The notes under the pieces were generated by a model that worked only from the letters and a program-made list of their open reading frames with translations, ran no database searches and was not told the origin of the DNA. This document shows, piece after piece, positions 17,773 to 26,433 of a DNA stretch of 64,000 nt; within the stretch, counting starts at the first letter, position 1; each line of letters begins with the position of its first letter. The stretch lies in NCBI RefSeq assembly GCF_013170825.1, contig NZ_CP033365.1, positions 682,001-746,000 on the forward strand, written 5' to 3'. This DNA is from Mesorhizobium sp. NZP2298. GTDB taxonomy: Bacteria; Pseudomonadota; Alphaproteobacteria; Rhizobiales; Rhizobiaceae. A program made the translations under genes and the position numbers.

Positions 17773-18275
17773 GTATGATGTCGATACGCGCGGCGACGCC
17801 GCGGGATCGCGAGGCCATCCGCCTCGTCGAGGAACACGCTTTCGGCCAGCAGGCGGAGGCCGGGCTGGTCGACGCACTGGTCACAGGCGGCGACGCCGTG
17901 GTCGAACTGGTGGCGGAAGAAGACGGCCAGGTGCTCGGCCATATCCTGTTTTCGCGGCTGTTCGTCCAGAATGGGGGCAAGAGCTTTGCGGCCGTGGCGC
18001 TGGCGCCGCTGGCGGTAGAACCTTCGTTCCATGGCAGCGGCATTGGCGGCGCGCTGATCCGCGAGGCGCATATCCGTCTCAGGGATGCCGGCGAGCGGCT
18101 TGCCGTTGTGCTGGGCGACCCGGCCTACTACGGCCGTTTCGGCTATAGCCACGCTAGGGCCGGAAAATTCGAGAGCGAATACCAGGGCGAGGCGCTGCAG
18201 GCGCTGGCCTGGGGCGACGCTCCGGAGGCCGGCAGGCTGGTCTACGCTTCGGCCTTCACCGCTCTCGCCGCTTAG
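17769..18275 (+). CDS. GNAT-family N-acetyltransferase (YhbS-like)
   Basis: An acetyltransferase of 168 residues using acetyl-CoA. Motif A is visible as [20 protein letters not shown] (about 80-99), followed by [17 protein letters not shown], the mark of the YhbS-like subgroup. The acceptor is unknown. The ATG overlaps the fmt stop by 4 bases, and truA starts 24 bp downstream, so it is embedded in the translation-related def-fmt-truA operon of Rhizobiales. A link to tRNA or ribosomal-protein modification is tempting but unproven. Confidence 0.9.
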   Translation: MSMMSIRAATPRDREAIRLVEEHAFGQQAEAGLVDALVTGGDAVVELVAEEDGQVLGHILFSRLFVQNGGKSFAAVALAPLAVEPSFHGSGIGGALIREAHIRLRDAGERLAVVLGDPAYYGRFGYSHARAGKFESEYQGEALQALAWGDAPEAGRLVYASAFTALAA

Positions 18276-18298
18276 GCAAGAGCGTATAGCCGCCCGGC

Positions 18299-19048
18299 AT
18301 GCCGCGTTTTCGCCTCGACATCGAATATGACGGCAGCCTTTTCGCCGGCTGGCAGCACCAGGCCGACCAGCCTTCGGTGCAGCAGGCGATCGAGCAGGCG
18401 ATCGAGAAGTTCAGCGGCGAGGCGGTGCGGCTGCGTGCCGCCGGCCGCACCGATGCCGGCGTGCATGCAACGGCCCAGGTGGCGCATGTCGACCTCGCCA
18501 AGGCATGGCCCGAAGACAAGGTACGCGATGCCATCAACGCCCATCTGCAGGCGGCCGGCGCACATGTGGCCATCCTGAAGGCGATGGTTGTCCCTGACGA
18601 TTTCGACGCGCGCTTCTCGGCCACCGGCCGTCACTATCTCTACCGCATCCTCAACCGCCGTGCGCCTTCGGCGCTGGAAAAGGGCAAGGTGTGGTGGGTG
18701 CCGAAGCGACTCGACGCCGTCGCCATGCACGAGGCGGCGAAAGTCCTGCTCGGCCGGCACGACTTCACCACCTTCCGCTCGACGCAGTGCCAGGCCAACA
18801 GCCCGATCCGGACGTTGGAGCGGCTCGATGTCAGCCGGACGGGTGACATGATCGAGGTAAGAGCCTCGGCGCGTTCCTTCCTGCACAACCAGGTACGCTC
18901 GATGGTCGGCTCGCTGAAACGCGTCGGCGACGGCGGCTGGACCGAGGCCGACCTCAAGGCGGCGCTCGAAGCGCGCGACCGCGCCGCCTGTGGCCAGGTG
19001 GCACCGCCCGACGGACTTTTTCTCATTGGCGTCGATTATCCCGGATGA
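18299..19048 (+). CDS. truA: tRNA pseudouridine(38-40) synthase TruA
   Basis: Isomerises uridines 38-40 in the anticodon stem-loop. Over 249 residues it shows the N-terminal [15 protein letters not shown], the catalytic-aspartate motif [12 protein letters not shown] (about 47-58) and the C-terminal [14 protein letters not shown]. Last gene of the def-fmt-GNAT-truA unit, convergent with a membrane-protein gene. Palindromes lie between the two stops. Confidence 0.97.
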   Translation: MPRFRLDIEYDGSLFAGWQHQADQPSVQQAIEQAIEKFSGEAVRLRAAGRTDAGVHATAQVAHVDLAKAWPEDKVRDAINAHLQAAGAHVAILKAMVVPDDFDARFSATGRHYLYRILNRRAPSALEKGKVWWVPKRLDAVAMHEAAKVLLGRHDFTTFRSTQCQANSPIRTLERLDVSRTGDMIEVRASARSFLHNQVRSMVGSLKRVGDGGWTEADLKAALEARDRAACGQVAPPDGLFLIGVDYPG

Positions 19049-19085
19049 GCCTGCAGGCTCTTCCCGAATAGGGCCCGGCAGGCCC
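19047..19085. terminator. Palindromes between convergent genes
   Basis: GAGCCTGCAGGCTC (19047-19060) is a perfect 14-bp palindrome touching the truA stop. A second GC-rich inverted repeat (AGGGCC...GGCCCT) follows at about 19069-19085. No T-run; a bidirectional stop is inferred from position. Confidence 0.4.
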
Positions 19086-19718
19086 TTACCCGGGAGAGAG
19101 CCCGGAAAGGCTCTGAGCCCCGATATCGTCCGGCACGGTGATGCCAAGCAGCATCTGCAGCGCGAACAACACCAGCAGCGAAGCGATGAACATGCCGACG
19201 AAAACGGCGGTTCCAACCGCCGCGCCCTTGCCGATCGTCGCAGTGGTCATGCGCCAAGTCAGCACCATCGACAGGGCAAACAACAACAGCGACAGAAGGC
19301 TCGAGACCTGGCTTGCCGACGACAGGAAAAGCCTGACCAGCGCCGAGGGCAGCATCAGCCAGGCGGTGATGGCCGAGGCCCAGTTGCTGGCGACGACGTA
19401 GTGGACGAAGCGGCCGCCAATGCCGGCGCGCGGCGCGACCAGGGCGAGCGCGATCAGCGGCAGCACCCAGGAGCCGATGTCGACCGTGGCCAGGCGCAAC
19501 AGCATGCTGAAGCGGCCCACGAAAGCATCGGGATCACCGATCTCGTTGGCGATGCCGACCCAGCCGACGATCAGCGGCGGCGCGGCAACGATGATGGCGA
19601 AGAAAGAATTCCAGAAACCGTCGGCCGACAGGTCGAGCAGGCGCAGGCCATCGACCTTGCCGAGCATCAGCCGCCAGGCGCCGGTCAGCGAAGCTTGAGT
19701 TTCGTCCGCCGTAAGCAT
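19086..19718 (-). CDS. Conserved integral membrane protein of unknown function
   Basis: A 210-residue protein with about five predicted membrane segments (roughly residues 38-58, 70-90, 105-125, 140-155 and 170-195). I recognise no functional motif. It sits directly upstream of truA on the opposite strand and 5 bp downstream of dapE on the same strand, so it is probably co-transcribed with dapE, a linkage I recall from other Rhizobiales. A transporter role cannot be claimed. Confidence 0.75.
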   Translation of the reverse strand: MLTADETQASLTGAWRLMLGKVDGLRLLDLSADGFWNSFFAIIVAAPPLIVGWVGIANEIGDPDAFVGRFSMLLRLATVDIGSWVLPLIALALVAPRAGIGGRFVHYVVASNWASAITAWLMLPSALVRLFLSSASQVSSLLSLLLFALSMVLTWRMTTATIGKGAAVGTAVFVGMFIASLLVLFALQMLLGITVPDDIGAQSLSGLSPG

Positions 19719-19723
19719 GCTGC

Positions 19724-20917
19724 TCAGCCCTGTCCGAACCAGTCTTCGATGAAGCGCTGGTAGATCCGCGTCAGCGTTTCGAGATCGGCGACTGCGACGC
19801 GCTCGTCGACCATATGCATGGTCTTGCCGACCAGGCCGAACTCGACCACCGGGCAGTAGTCCTTGATGAAGCGCGCATCCGATGTGCCGCCCGAGGTGGA
19901 CAGCGTCGGTTCCTTGCCGACCGCCGCCTTGATCGAGCCGGCAAGCGTGTCGATGAGCTTGTCGTCACGGGTCAGGAAGACATGGCTCGGCCGGTCGCGC
20001 CAGACGAGGTCGTAGTCTACCGGCATTTTTTTACCTGGCCGGTACTTCTTGCGCTTGGCCGCCTGGTCGAGCCGGTTGTGGATTTCGGCCTGAACGGTCT
20101 CGGCCGTCCAGGTGTCGTTGAAGCGGATGTTGAAGGTCGCGGTGGCCTTGGCCGGAATGACATTGGTGGCCGGGTTGCCGACATCGATGGAGGTCACCTC
20201 CAGATTGGTCGGCTGGAAATCCTTCGTGCCCTTGTCGAAGACGGGATGCAGCAAGGCGTCGACCAGGCTCATCAGGCCGCGCACCGGATTATCGGCAAGC
20301 TGCGGATAGGCGGCATGGCCCTGGCGGCCATTGACGGTGACCGAACCGGACATCGAGCCGCGGCGGCCGATCTTGATCATGTCGCCGAGCGCATCGGGAT
20401 TGGTCGGCTCGCCGACGATCGAGGCATCCCATTTCTCGCCCCTGGAAGCGGCCCATTCGAGCAGCTTGACCGTGCCGTTGATGGCCGGGCCTTCCTCGTC
20501 GCCGGTGATCAGCAGAGAGACCGAGCCCTTGGGACCGCCATTCGCCTCGACATGGCGTGCCACGGCGGCGATGAAGCAGGCGATGCCGCCCTTCATGTCG
20601 ACCGCGCCACGGCCGTACATCTCGCCATTGGCGATCTCGGCGGCGAAGGGCGGATGCGTCCAGGCGGCCTCGTCGCCGACCGGCACGACATCGGTATGGC
20701 CGGCGAACATCAGATGCGGGCCGTTGCCGGACCGCCTTGCATAGAGGTTCTCGATGTCGGGCGTGCCGTCCTCCGAGAACACCGGCCGATCGACCAGGAA
20801 GCCGAGCGGTTTCAGCATCGTTTCCAGCGCGCTCAGCGCGCCGCCTTCGGCTGGCGTCACCGAGGCGCAACGGATAAGGGCGGCGAGATTTGCGGCGGGG
20901 TCGGTCGGCAGCGTCAT
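19724..20917 (-). CDS. dapE: Succinyl-diaminopimelate desuccinylase
   Basis: Zinc aminopeptidase-family enzyme of the succinylase branch of lysine/meso-diaminopimelate synthesis; it releases LL-diaminopimelate. Metal-site motifs are in order: [13 protein letters not shown] (about 70), [12 protein letters not shown] (about 100), [11 protein letters not shown] (about 135) and the C-terminal SGGTSDARF. The start is the ATG at 20917 (397 residues); 20 codons upstream are in frame but not homologous. Its pathway partner dapD lies 2.8 kb away on the same strand, separated by a panE-like gene and three membrane-protein genes. Confidence 0.96.
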   Translation of the reverse strand: MTLPTDPAANLAALIRCASVTPAEGGALSALETMLKPLGFLVDRPVFSEDGTPDIENLYARRSGNGPHLMFAGHTDVVPVGDEAAWTHPPFAAEIANGEMYGRGAVDMKGGIACFIAAVARHVEANGGPKGSVSLLITGDEEGPAINGTVKLLEWAASRGEKWDASIVGEPTNPDALGDMIKIGRRGSMSGSVTVNGRQGHAAYPQLADNPVRGLMSLVDALLHPVFDKGTKDFQPTNLEVTSIDVGNPATNVIPAKATATFNIRFNDTWTAETVQAEIHNRLDQAAKRKKYRPGKKMPVDYDLVWRDRPSHVFLTRDDKLIDTLAGSIKAAVGKEPTLSTSGGTSDARFIKDYCPVVEFGLVGKTMHMVDERVAVADLETLTRIYQRFIEDWFGQG

Positions 20918-21043
20918 GGCAAAAGCGATAATCGAAAGCTGAGGGCCTGTCACGGCCAGACATGGAGGCCAGCCCAATGGCAGACGATGCCGCCGACATT
21001 ATGGTTTTCATGTCGTATAGTCGGGCCGGTGCGGAACGGCAGT

Positions 21044-22114
21044 ATGGCAAACGGGCAAAAAAGGATCGTCATAGCCGGCGCGGGCAGCATCGGCTGCTAT
21101 GTCGGCGGCTGCCTGGCGCTCGCCGGCAGGCAGGTGATTCTGCTGGCCCGGCCACGCATAGAGGCAGCCATGCGGCAGGGCGGACTGCGCATCAGCGACC
21201 TTGAAGGCCGCGATCGCCTGATCAAGAACGACGCGCTCGGGATCACCGTGGATCCGGCCGCTGCCTTGCCCGGGGCGGATGTGATCCTGGTCACCGTCAA
21301 GAGCGGCGCGACGCAGGAGATGGCGGCGCTCATCAATACCCATGCCCGCCCCGATGCCGTGGTGGTGAGCCTGCAGAACGGCGTCGACAATGCCGACAGG
21401 CTGCGCGCCGGGCTAGGCCAGCGAACCGTGCTGGCCGGCATGGTGCCGTTCAACGTGGTGCAATCACCTGAGGGCGAGCTGCCTCTGCGCGTCCACCGCG
21501 CCAGCGAGGGCAAGGTGATGATCGGAGATGGCGGCCTCGCCGGCCTTCTCGATGTCGCCAGTCTTCTTGATGTCGCCGGTCTTCTTAATGTCGGGGGGCT
21601 GGCGGTCGAGACGAATGGCGACATGAAGGCCGTGCTGTGGGGCAAGCTGTTGATGAACCTGAACAACGCCCTGGTGGCGCTGTCGGGCCTGCCGCTGGCG
21701 AGCGAACTCGCCGATCGGCGCTGGCGGCTGATCCTGGCCGGACAGATCGACGAGGCGCTGCGGGCGATGAAGGCCTCCGGCATCGCGCCGGCGCGGATCG
21801 CCGGCCTGCGGCCGGCATTGCTGCCGAGGGTGCTTCGGTTGCCGGACTGGCTGTTCAAACGGCTGGCGCGGCGCATGCTGGCGATCGATCCCGAGGCACG
21901 CTCTTCGATGTGGGACGATCTGCAGCGCGGCCGGCCGACGGAGATCGGCGAGCTGCAAGGGGCGGTGCTCAGCCTCGCTGAAAGAACGGGCACGCCGGCG
22001 CCGCTCTTGAAAAACGTTACCGCTTTGGTGCGCGCGGCGGAAGCGGCGCGGCTTGGCTCGCCGGGCCTGGCGCCGGAACAGGTAATGCCGCCGGGTGGCT
22101 CTCGATCAGGGTGA
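21044..22114 (+). CDS. 2-dehydropantoate 2-reductase family protein
   Basis: NADPH-dependent ketopantoate reductase-like enzyme (PanE family; pantothenate/CoA synthesis or a related 2-oxo acid reduction). The N-terminal Rossmann fold begins IVIAGAGSIGCYVGGCLALAG (about 8-28), then VILVTVKSGATQE (about 77) and VVSLQNGVDN (about 103). The C-terminal helical domain carries NGDMKAVLWGKLLMNLNNALVAL, with the catalytic Lys in WGKLLMN. At 356 residues it is longer than PanE (about 300-310), partly because of an in-frame triplicated 18-bp repeat at 21545-21598. The 3' end overlaps the convergent gene at 22017 by 98 bp. The start ATG at 21044 is the only one that fits the fold. Confidence 0.88.
   Translation: MANGQKRIVIAGAGSIGCYVGGCLALAGRQVILLARPRIEAAMRQGGLRISDLEGRDRLIKNDALGITVDPAAALPGADVILVTVKSGATQEMAALINTHARPDAVVVSLQNGVDNADRLRAGLGQRTVLAGMVPFNVVQSPEGELPLRVHRASEGKVMIGDGGLAGLLDVASLLDVAGLLNVGGLAVETNGDMKAVLWGKLLMNLNNALVALSGLPLASELADRRWRLILAGQIDEALRAMKASGIAPARIAGLRPALLPRVLRLPDWLFKRLARRMLAIDPEARSSMWDDLQRGRPTEIGELQGAVLSLAERTGTPAPLLKNVTALVRAAEAARLGSPGLAPEQVMPPGGSRSG
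21545..21598 (+). repeat. Three tandem 18-bp coding repeats inside the panE-like gene
   Basis: Three consecutive 18-base units encode LLDVAS, LLDVAG and LLNVGG. Units 1 and 2 differ at only two bases (CTC/CTT and AGT/GGT). The repeat is in frame and adds about 12-18 residues to the linker between the NADP-binding and helical domains. Confidence 0.85.
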
Positions 22115-22790
22115 TCTTTTGCCAGATCTTGCGCGACAGGTTGGAACTCAGATTCTCGATGTCGTTGACGCCGTCGATGACCACGTCGTCATTGACCGAC
22201 TGGGCGAACAGAGCGGCGATCTTGCCGGTGATCGACAGCATTTCGGAGCAATAGTCGAGATAGCGCGCCAGGTCGGCGGCATTGGTGATGCGGGCAGGCG
22301 ACTGCGCCGTCGGCTTGAAACTGGCCGAAAGCGTCGCCGGATCCTTGGTCAGCTGATGCATGTCGATGACATGGATCAGCGAGCGCAGGCCATGAAGCTG
22401 GCGAAAGACCCTCTTGCGCTTGATGCGCTCCTCGGTGCGGATCAGTGCCAGAAAGCCAAGCACGGCGAGGATGACGGTGTTGATCGAAGCCTCGATGCCT
22501 TGCACCGATTGCACGGCATCGTCGGTTCCGGAAATGCGGTCGAGCGGCAGGATGGTGCCGACGAACAGGAAGATCAGCACCCCGGTGATGAAGGTCGCGA
22601 CGATGAGGCCGCGCAGCCACCAGATCGGCTCCTCGAGCCCTTTCGCCGCCTTGGCCAGATCGCGCGACAGCGATACCAGTTCGGCAGCGACGCCACGCAG
22701 TCCGGCCTTGGGAAAACGTTCTGCAACGCGACCCTCAAGCCGTTCGGCGGTCTCGATGATCAGTTTCGGATCAAGCGTACGGTAGCGCAT
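22017..22790 (-). CDS. Conserved membrane protein of unknown function
   Basis: A 257-residue protein with two clear membrane segments (about 58-82, WLRGLIVATFITGVLIFLF, and about 103-120) between soluble ends. It ends in a Pro/Ala-rich tail. No motif points to a function. The last 98 bases overlap the end of the convergent panE-like gene, so the Pro/Ala-rich tail is antisense to the PanE C-terminus. Strong codon bias and membrane topology suggest it is real. The gap to the next same-strand gene upstream is filled by two palindromic repeats. Confidence 0.75.
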   Translation of the reverse strand: MRYRTLDPKLIIETAERLEGRVAERFPKAGLRGVAAELVSLSRDLAKAAKGLEEPIWWLRGLIVATFITGVLIFLFVGTILPLDRISGTDDAVQSVQGIEASINTVILAVLGFLALIRTEERIKRKRVFRQLHGLRSLIHVIDMHQLTKDPATLSASFKPTAQSPARITNAADLARYLDYCSEMLSITGKIAALFAQSVNDDVVIDGVNDIENLSSNLSRKIWQKITLIESHPAALPVPAPGPASQAAPLPPRAPKR

Positions 22791-22805
22791 GTCCGATCGG
22801 TCCTC

Positions 22806-22856
22806 AGAGCATGATGCCGAAAAGTGTGAAGCGGTTTTCGGAGGACATCATGCTCT
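22806..22856. repeat. Dispersed palindromic repeat, type C
   Basis: Exact inverted ends AGAGCATGATG (22806-22816) and CATCATGCTCT (22846-22856) surround CCGAAAAGTGTGAAGCGG-TTTTCGG. The interior resembles that of the type B repeats, suggesting one larger family of RIME/BIME-like elements. Confidence 0.8.
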
Positions 22857-22868
22857 ATCTCTTTGATT

Positions 22869-22917
22869 TAGAGCCGGATGATTTCAGGTCGATTCGACCT
22901 GAGATCATCCGGCTCTA
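22869..22917. repeat. Long hairpin overlapping the stop of the DUF805 gene
   Basis: TAGAGCCGGATGAT at 22869-22882 pairs with ATCATCCGGCTCTA at 22904-22917, and the interior holds a further palindrome AGGTCGATTCGACCT. The outer arm includes the stop codon (22915-22917) of the minus-strand DUF805 gene. It follows the type C repeat by 12 bp, forming a double-hairpin unit, and could act as a terminator. Confidence 0.75.
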
Positions 22918-23319
22918 GGGTTGTGCCGGCTCGTTGGTGCGTCGGCCATAGCGGTTAGGTCCAGGCTGGCCTGGAAACAAGCACAGTACAAGAAAGGCGA
23001 CGATCGAGACGACCGGCACGAACAGGATCAGCGCGGCTATGCCCGGCTTGTCGAGGTCGTGCAGCCGCTTCACCGCCAGCGCGATGTTCGACCATAGCGA
23101 GGCAATGAAGGCGATGAAGAAGATGAACGACCACATATTGCTCTCGGCCGAGCCTTCCGGCACCAGCGTGAAGCGATAGAGCGGGAACGCCTGGATGATG
23201 GCGACCAGCAAGCCACCAAGAAAATAGACCGCGCGACTGACGCGGCCCGATGTCTTGAAGAAAAGCCAGGTGAGATTTGAACTGTCAGGCAAGCGGGTCC
23301 GATCCGTATTGATTGGCAC
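22915..23319 (-). CDS. DUF805 membrane protein (distal copy)
   Basis: A 134-residue protein with about four membrane segments and the DUF805 pattern: W-L-F-F-KTSGRVSR near the N-terminus and AVKRLHDLDKPG in the middle (the R-L-H-D motif). Function unknown; DUF805 proteins are common small inner-membrane proteins. The ATG at 23319 lies 35 bases inside the preceding DUF805 gene, so the pair overlaps. The stop codon is built into a long hairpin. Confidence 0.85.
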   Translation of the reverse strand: MPINTDRTRLPDSSNLTWLFFKTSGRVSRAVYFLGGLLVAIIQAFPLYRFTLVPEGSAESNMWSFIFFIAFIASLWSNIALAVKRLHDLDKPGIAALILFVPVVSIVAFLVLCLFPGQPGPNRYGRRTNEPAQP

Positions 23320-23638
23320 CCTTGGCGCCTTCGAGAATGCCGCATTCCACCAGAAACCAGATCGCGCCGATGAAAGGCACCAGGATGATCAGGCTCCACC
23401 AGCCGGACTTGCCTCGGTCATGCCAGCGCTTGGCATAGACGGCGAAGACCGAATAGAGCATGGCCAACGCATAGAGCAAATAGATAAAGCCGTACGGCAT
23501 GTGGTTGAATGTCGTACCCAGTATGTTGTCCAGAATCATGGCGATCACCGCGCCAACGAAAATCACGCCCACGCAAGCCCAGAACTTTGCGCGGTTGATG
23601 CGACCCTCATAGCTGGTCAGCAGATACTTCCAGTCCAT
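23285..23638 (-). CDS. DUF805 membrane protein (proximal copy)
   Basis: A 117-residue protein with the DUF805 start MDWKYLLTSYEGRINRAKFW, four membrane segments and the conserved YAKRWHDRGKSGWW. It is clearly the complete form of the family and is followed by an overlapping, more diverged relative, suggesting a tandem duplication. dapD lies 72 bp upstream on the same strand. Confidence 0.9.
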   Translation of the reverse strand: MDWKYLLTSYEGRINRAKFWACVGVIFVGAVIAMILDNILGTTFNHMPYGFIYLLYALAMLYSVFAVYAKRWHDRGKSGWWSLIILVPFIGAIWFLVECGILEGAKGANQYGSDPLA

Positions 23639-23710
23639 GTCACCCCTCCATGTTGAACCAGCGCGACCGATTGTCGCGCCGGCGGAAGGTGCGCCAGCCC
23701 GGTGGAAAGA

Positions 23711-24565
23711 TCAATCGCGCAGCAATTCGTTGATCGAAGTCTTGGAGCGGGTCTTGGCGTCGACGCGCTTGACGATGACGGCACAGTAAAGGCTGGGGCC
23801 GGGCTCGTTGTTTGGAAAAGGCTTGCCGGGCAGCGAGCCGGCGACGACGACGGAATTTGGCGGCACCTCGCCGTAGAAGATCTCGCCGGTGGCGCGGTCG
23901 ACGATCTTGGTCGACTGGCCGATGAAGACGCCCATGCCGAGCACCGAGCCCTCGCGCACGATGCAGCCCTCGACGACTTCCGAACGCGCGCCGATGAAGC
24001 AATTGTCCTCGATGATGGTGGGACCGGCCTGCATCGGCTCCAGCACGCCGCCAATGCCAACGCCGCCCGACAGGTGGACGTTCTTGCCGATCTGGGCGCA
24101 GGAGCCGACCGAGGCCCAGGTGTCGACCATGGTGCCGCTATCGACAAAGGCGCCGACATTGACGAAGGACGGCATCAGCACGGCGCCCGGCGCGACATAG
24201 GCCGAGCGGCGCACGATCGACGACGGCACCGCGCGAAAACCCGCCTTCTCGAAATCGACGGCGCTCCAGCCATCGAACTTGGACGGTACCTTGTCCCACC
24301 AGACGGCCTGACCCGGACCACCCTTGATGATCTCCATCGGGTTGAGCCGGAAAGAGAGCAGAACGGCCTTCTTAAGCCACTGGTTGACGTGCCACTTGCC
24401 GTCGGCCTGCCGCTCGGCGACGCGGGCGCTACCGCGATCGAGCAGGTCCAGCGCCGACTGGATGGCGTCGCGCGTCTCGCCGCGTGTCGCGGTCGAAATG
24501 GAGTCGCGCTCCTCGAAGGCCTTCTCGATGGTCTTTTCGAGGCTCGCCAGATCGGGCTTCGACAT
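23711..24565 (-). CDS. dapD: 2,3,4,5-tetrahydropyridine-2,6-dicarboxylate N-succinyltransferase
   Basis: Succinylates tetrahydrodipicolinate in lysine/diaminopimelate synthesis, the step before the DapC aminotransferase and DapE. It has 284 residues, the normal length: a helical N-terminal domain (to about 100), then a left-handed beta-helix of hexapeptide repeats ([21 protein letters not shown] onward) and the C-terminal strands. GGAG eight bases before the ATG supports the start. Confidence 0.97.
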   Translation of the reverse strand: MSKPDLASLEKTIEKAFEERDSISTATRGETRDAIQSALDLLDRGSARVAERQADGKWHVNQWLKKAVLLSFRLNPMEIIKGGPGQAVWWDKVPSKFDGWSAVDFEKAGFRAVPSSIVRRSAYVAPGAVLMPSFVNVGAFVDSGTMVDTWASVGSCAQIGKNVHLSGGVGIGGVLEPMQAGPTIIEDNCFIGARSEVVEGCIVREGSVLGMGVFIGQSTKIVDRATGEIFYGEVPPNSVVVAGSLPGKPFPNNEPGPSLYCAVIVKRVDAKTRSKTSINELLRD

Positions 24566-24668
24566 GAATTTGCTCCATTACCAAGCTGTTAAGGGCCTGC
24601 GCCTTAACCTGTTTTGAGAGTCGCGCGGCCCCCCAGGCATGCTTTGCATGCTTGGGTCTTTGCATGTA

Positions 24669-24712
24669 GCAGGTTCTTGTCGCAAAACCGCCGGACACTT
24701 TGCGGAACCTGC
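24669..24712 (+). repeat. Dispersed palindromic repeat, type A, copy 2
   Basis: A 44-base element with termini GCAGGTTC...GAACCTGC, nearly the same as the reverse complement of 6305-6348. It lies about 80 bases upstream of the LOG-family start. A nearby small palindrome (GCATGCTTTGCATGC, about 24637) precedes it. Confidence 0.8.
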
Positions 24713-24791
24713 TTATGTTAAGCCTCAATGGGGGTCAATCGTGGCTGCGTCACGGGACGACGCAAGTAAAGGAATTGGACGGGTGGATTCG

Positions 24792-25637
24792 ATGACTCCC
24801 ATGGAAAAGGCGGGATGGACGCCGCTGCCGCATTCGGACGAGGATCTGGAGCGGTCGAAAGGCGTGCCGGACACGCCGCAGACGCGGGCCGAGACCTACC
24901 GGCTTGCCTGGAACGACCCCGACTTCATGACACGGCGCGAATTGCGGGCGGTCAGGCTGCAGCTCGAGCTTCTGAAACCGGAAATGATCCTGGCCGAGCG
25001 CGGCATCCGTTCGACGGTGATCCTGTTTGGCGGCGCGCGCCTGCCGGAACCAGGCGGCGAAGCCTGGGCGGCCAAGAACGAGACGCAGAAGAAGAACCTC
25101 GAGGAAAACAGCAAATATTACGAGGAGGCGCGCAAATTCGCCCGTCTGTGCTCGCAGCAGTCGGCGGCGTCATACTACCGCGAATATGTGGTGGTGACCG
25201 GCGGCGGCCCTGGCGTGATGGAAGCTGGCAATCGCGGCGCCGATGACGTTGGGGCGCCGTCGATCGGACTCAACATCGTGCTGCCGCACGAGCAGGCGCC
25301 GAACGCCTATGTGACGCCGGAGCTCTGTTTCAACTTCCACTATTTCGCCATCCGCAAGATGCATTTCGTCATGCGCGCCAAGGCGGTGGCAGTGTTTCCC
25401 GGCGGCTTCGGCACGATGGACGAGTTCTTCGAGACGCTGACCTTGATCCAGACCGGACGCATGGAGCGCGTGCCGGTGATCCTGTTCGGCAAATCCTTCT
25501 GGAAAAGGGCTATCGACCTCGACTTCCTCGCCGAACAGGGCACGATCAGCCCCGGCGACCAGGACATCATCGATTTCGTCGACACCGCCGACGAGGCCTG
25601 GGGCATTATCAGCCGGTTCTACAAATTAGGGGAGTAG
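24792..25637 (+). CDS. LOG-family protein (TIGR00730 type, cytokinin riboside phosphoribohydrolase-like)
   Basis: Rossmann-fold protein of 281 residues with the LOG nucleotide motifs GGGPGVMEAGNRGA (about 140) and PGGFGTMDEFFETL (about 205). LOG enzymes cleave nucleoside 5'-monophosphates, including cytokinin ribotides, to the free base and ribose phosphate. The bacterial long form has an extra N-terminal helical part (about 1-75), as here. In a plant-associated rhizobium, cytokinin activation is possible, but PpnN-like nucleotide housekeeping is equally likely. The ATG at 24792 is chosen because upstream in-frame codons run through a type A repeat. Confidence 0.88.
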   Translation: MTPMEKAGWTPLPHSDEDLERSKGVPDTPQTRAETYRLAWNDPDFMTRRELRAVRLQLELLKPEMILAERGIRSTVILFGGARLPEPGGEAWAAKNETQKKNLEENSKYYEEARKFARLCSQQSAASYYREYVVVTGGGPGVMEAGNRGADDVGAPSIGLNIVLPHEQAPNAYVTPELCFNFHYFAIRKMHFVMRAKAVAVFPGGFGTMDEFFETLTLIQTGRMERVPVILFGKSFWKRAIDLDFLAEQGTISPGDQDIIDFVDTADEAWGIISRFYKLGE

Positions 25638-25648
25638 GGCTGGGAGCT

Positions 25649-25715
25649 GGAGAATTGAGGAATTGAGGAAAAAAGGGCCGGATCGTTCTCCAGTTCTTCA
25701 ATTCCTCAGTTCTCC
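25649..25715. repeat. Large inverted repeat between convergent genes
   Basis: Arms of about 22 bases (25649-25670 and 25694-25715) are inverted with a few mismatches. Each is built of repeated AATTGAGGA-type units. They lie between the convergent LOG and HAD genes and would form a long stem, probably ending both transcripts. Confidence 0.65.
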
Positions 25716-25728
25716 AATTCCCCTTCAC

Positions 25729-26433
25729 CTACTCCCTCTCCACAATCGCAGTCAGGAACCCCGCCAGATCGTCGGTGACGAAATCGACGTCGTCCTCCTG
25801 CGCGGGGTCGCGTTCCCAGATCTCGGCAAAGGTCGGCTCAAAATTGCGTGGCACCACCAGTACGGTGGTCATGCCCAGCGCCTTGGGCACCTCCAGGTTG
25901 CGGGCGAGATCCTCGAACATCACCGCATTGTGGCCGGTGACCGCGTGCAGTTCGGCGAACTTCTCATAGGTCTGGCGCGCGGGCTTGGGATTGAGGCCGG
26001 CGGCGACGATATCGAAGATGTCGTCGAAATGATCGAGGATGCCAAGCTGGCGCGCGGTGCGCTCGGCGTGCTTGCGGTCGCCATTGGTGAAAATGAACTT
26101 GCGGCCGGGAAGCTGGCGGATGGCGGTGCCGAGAACTGGGTCGGGCACCAGCCATGAATAGTCGATGTCATGCACCTTCTCGAGGAAATCGTCGGGATCG
26201 ATGCCGTGGCGCGTCATCAGCCCGTTCAGCGTCGTGCCGTATTCGAGATAAAGCTCCTTCTGCAGCTTGCGCGCCTCGTCGCGTGGCAACGCCAGCAGCT
26301 CCCCGACATAGGCCGTCATCTTGACGTCGATCTGCGAGAACAGATTCGAATGATGCGGATAGAGCGTGTTGTCGAGGTCGAACACCCAGTCGGTGACATG
26401 GGCGAAGCGGGCGGGATCAGGCAGCGTGGTCAT
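25729..26433 (-). CDS. HAD-superfamily pyrimidine 5'-nucleotidase
   Basis: A 234-residue haloacid-dehalogenase phosphatase of the SDT1/YjjG-like pyrimidine 5'-nucleotidase group. Motif I is VFDLDNTLYPHHSNLF (about 14-29), motif II FTNGDRKHAERTARQLGI (about 107) and motif IV MFEDLARNLEVPKALGM (about 165). It should dephosphorylate UMP/CMP-like nucleotides. The ATG at 26433 has AAGGAG four bases upstream. In Rhizobiales this gene commonly sits between dapD and argB, as it does here once insertions are ignored. Confidence 0.9.
   Translation of the reverse strand: MTTLPDPARFAHVTDWVFDLDNTLYPHHSNLFSQIDVKMTAYVGELLALPRDEARKLQKELYLEYGTTLNGLMTRHGIDPDDFLEKVHDIDYSWLVPDPVLGTAIRQLPGRKFIFTNGDRKHAERTARQLGILDHFDDIFDIVAAGLNPKPARQTYEKFAELHAVTGHNAVMFEDLARNLEVPKALGMTTVLVVPRNFEPTFAEIWERDPAQEDDVDFVTDDLAGFLTAIVERE

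Noticed and set aside
19814..21043. Long plus-strand open frame in front of the panE-like gene (would give a 766-residue fusion)
   Set aside because: The first 410 codons are the antisense of dapE; high GC content keeps the frame open. Composition (His/Arg/Asp-rich) is that of shadow translation.
24639..24791. 51-residue N-terminal extension of the LOG-family protein
   Set aside because: It is translation of the type A repeat and its flank, not conserved protein sequence; the family begins near MTPMEKAGW.
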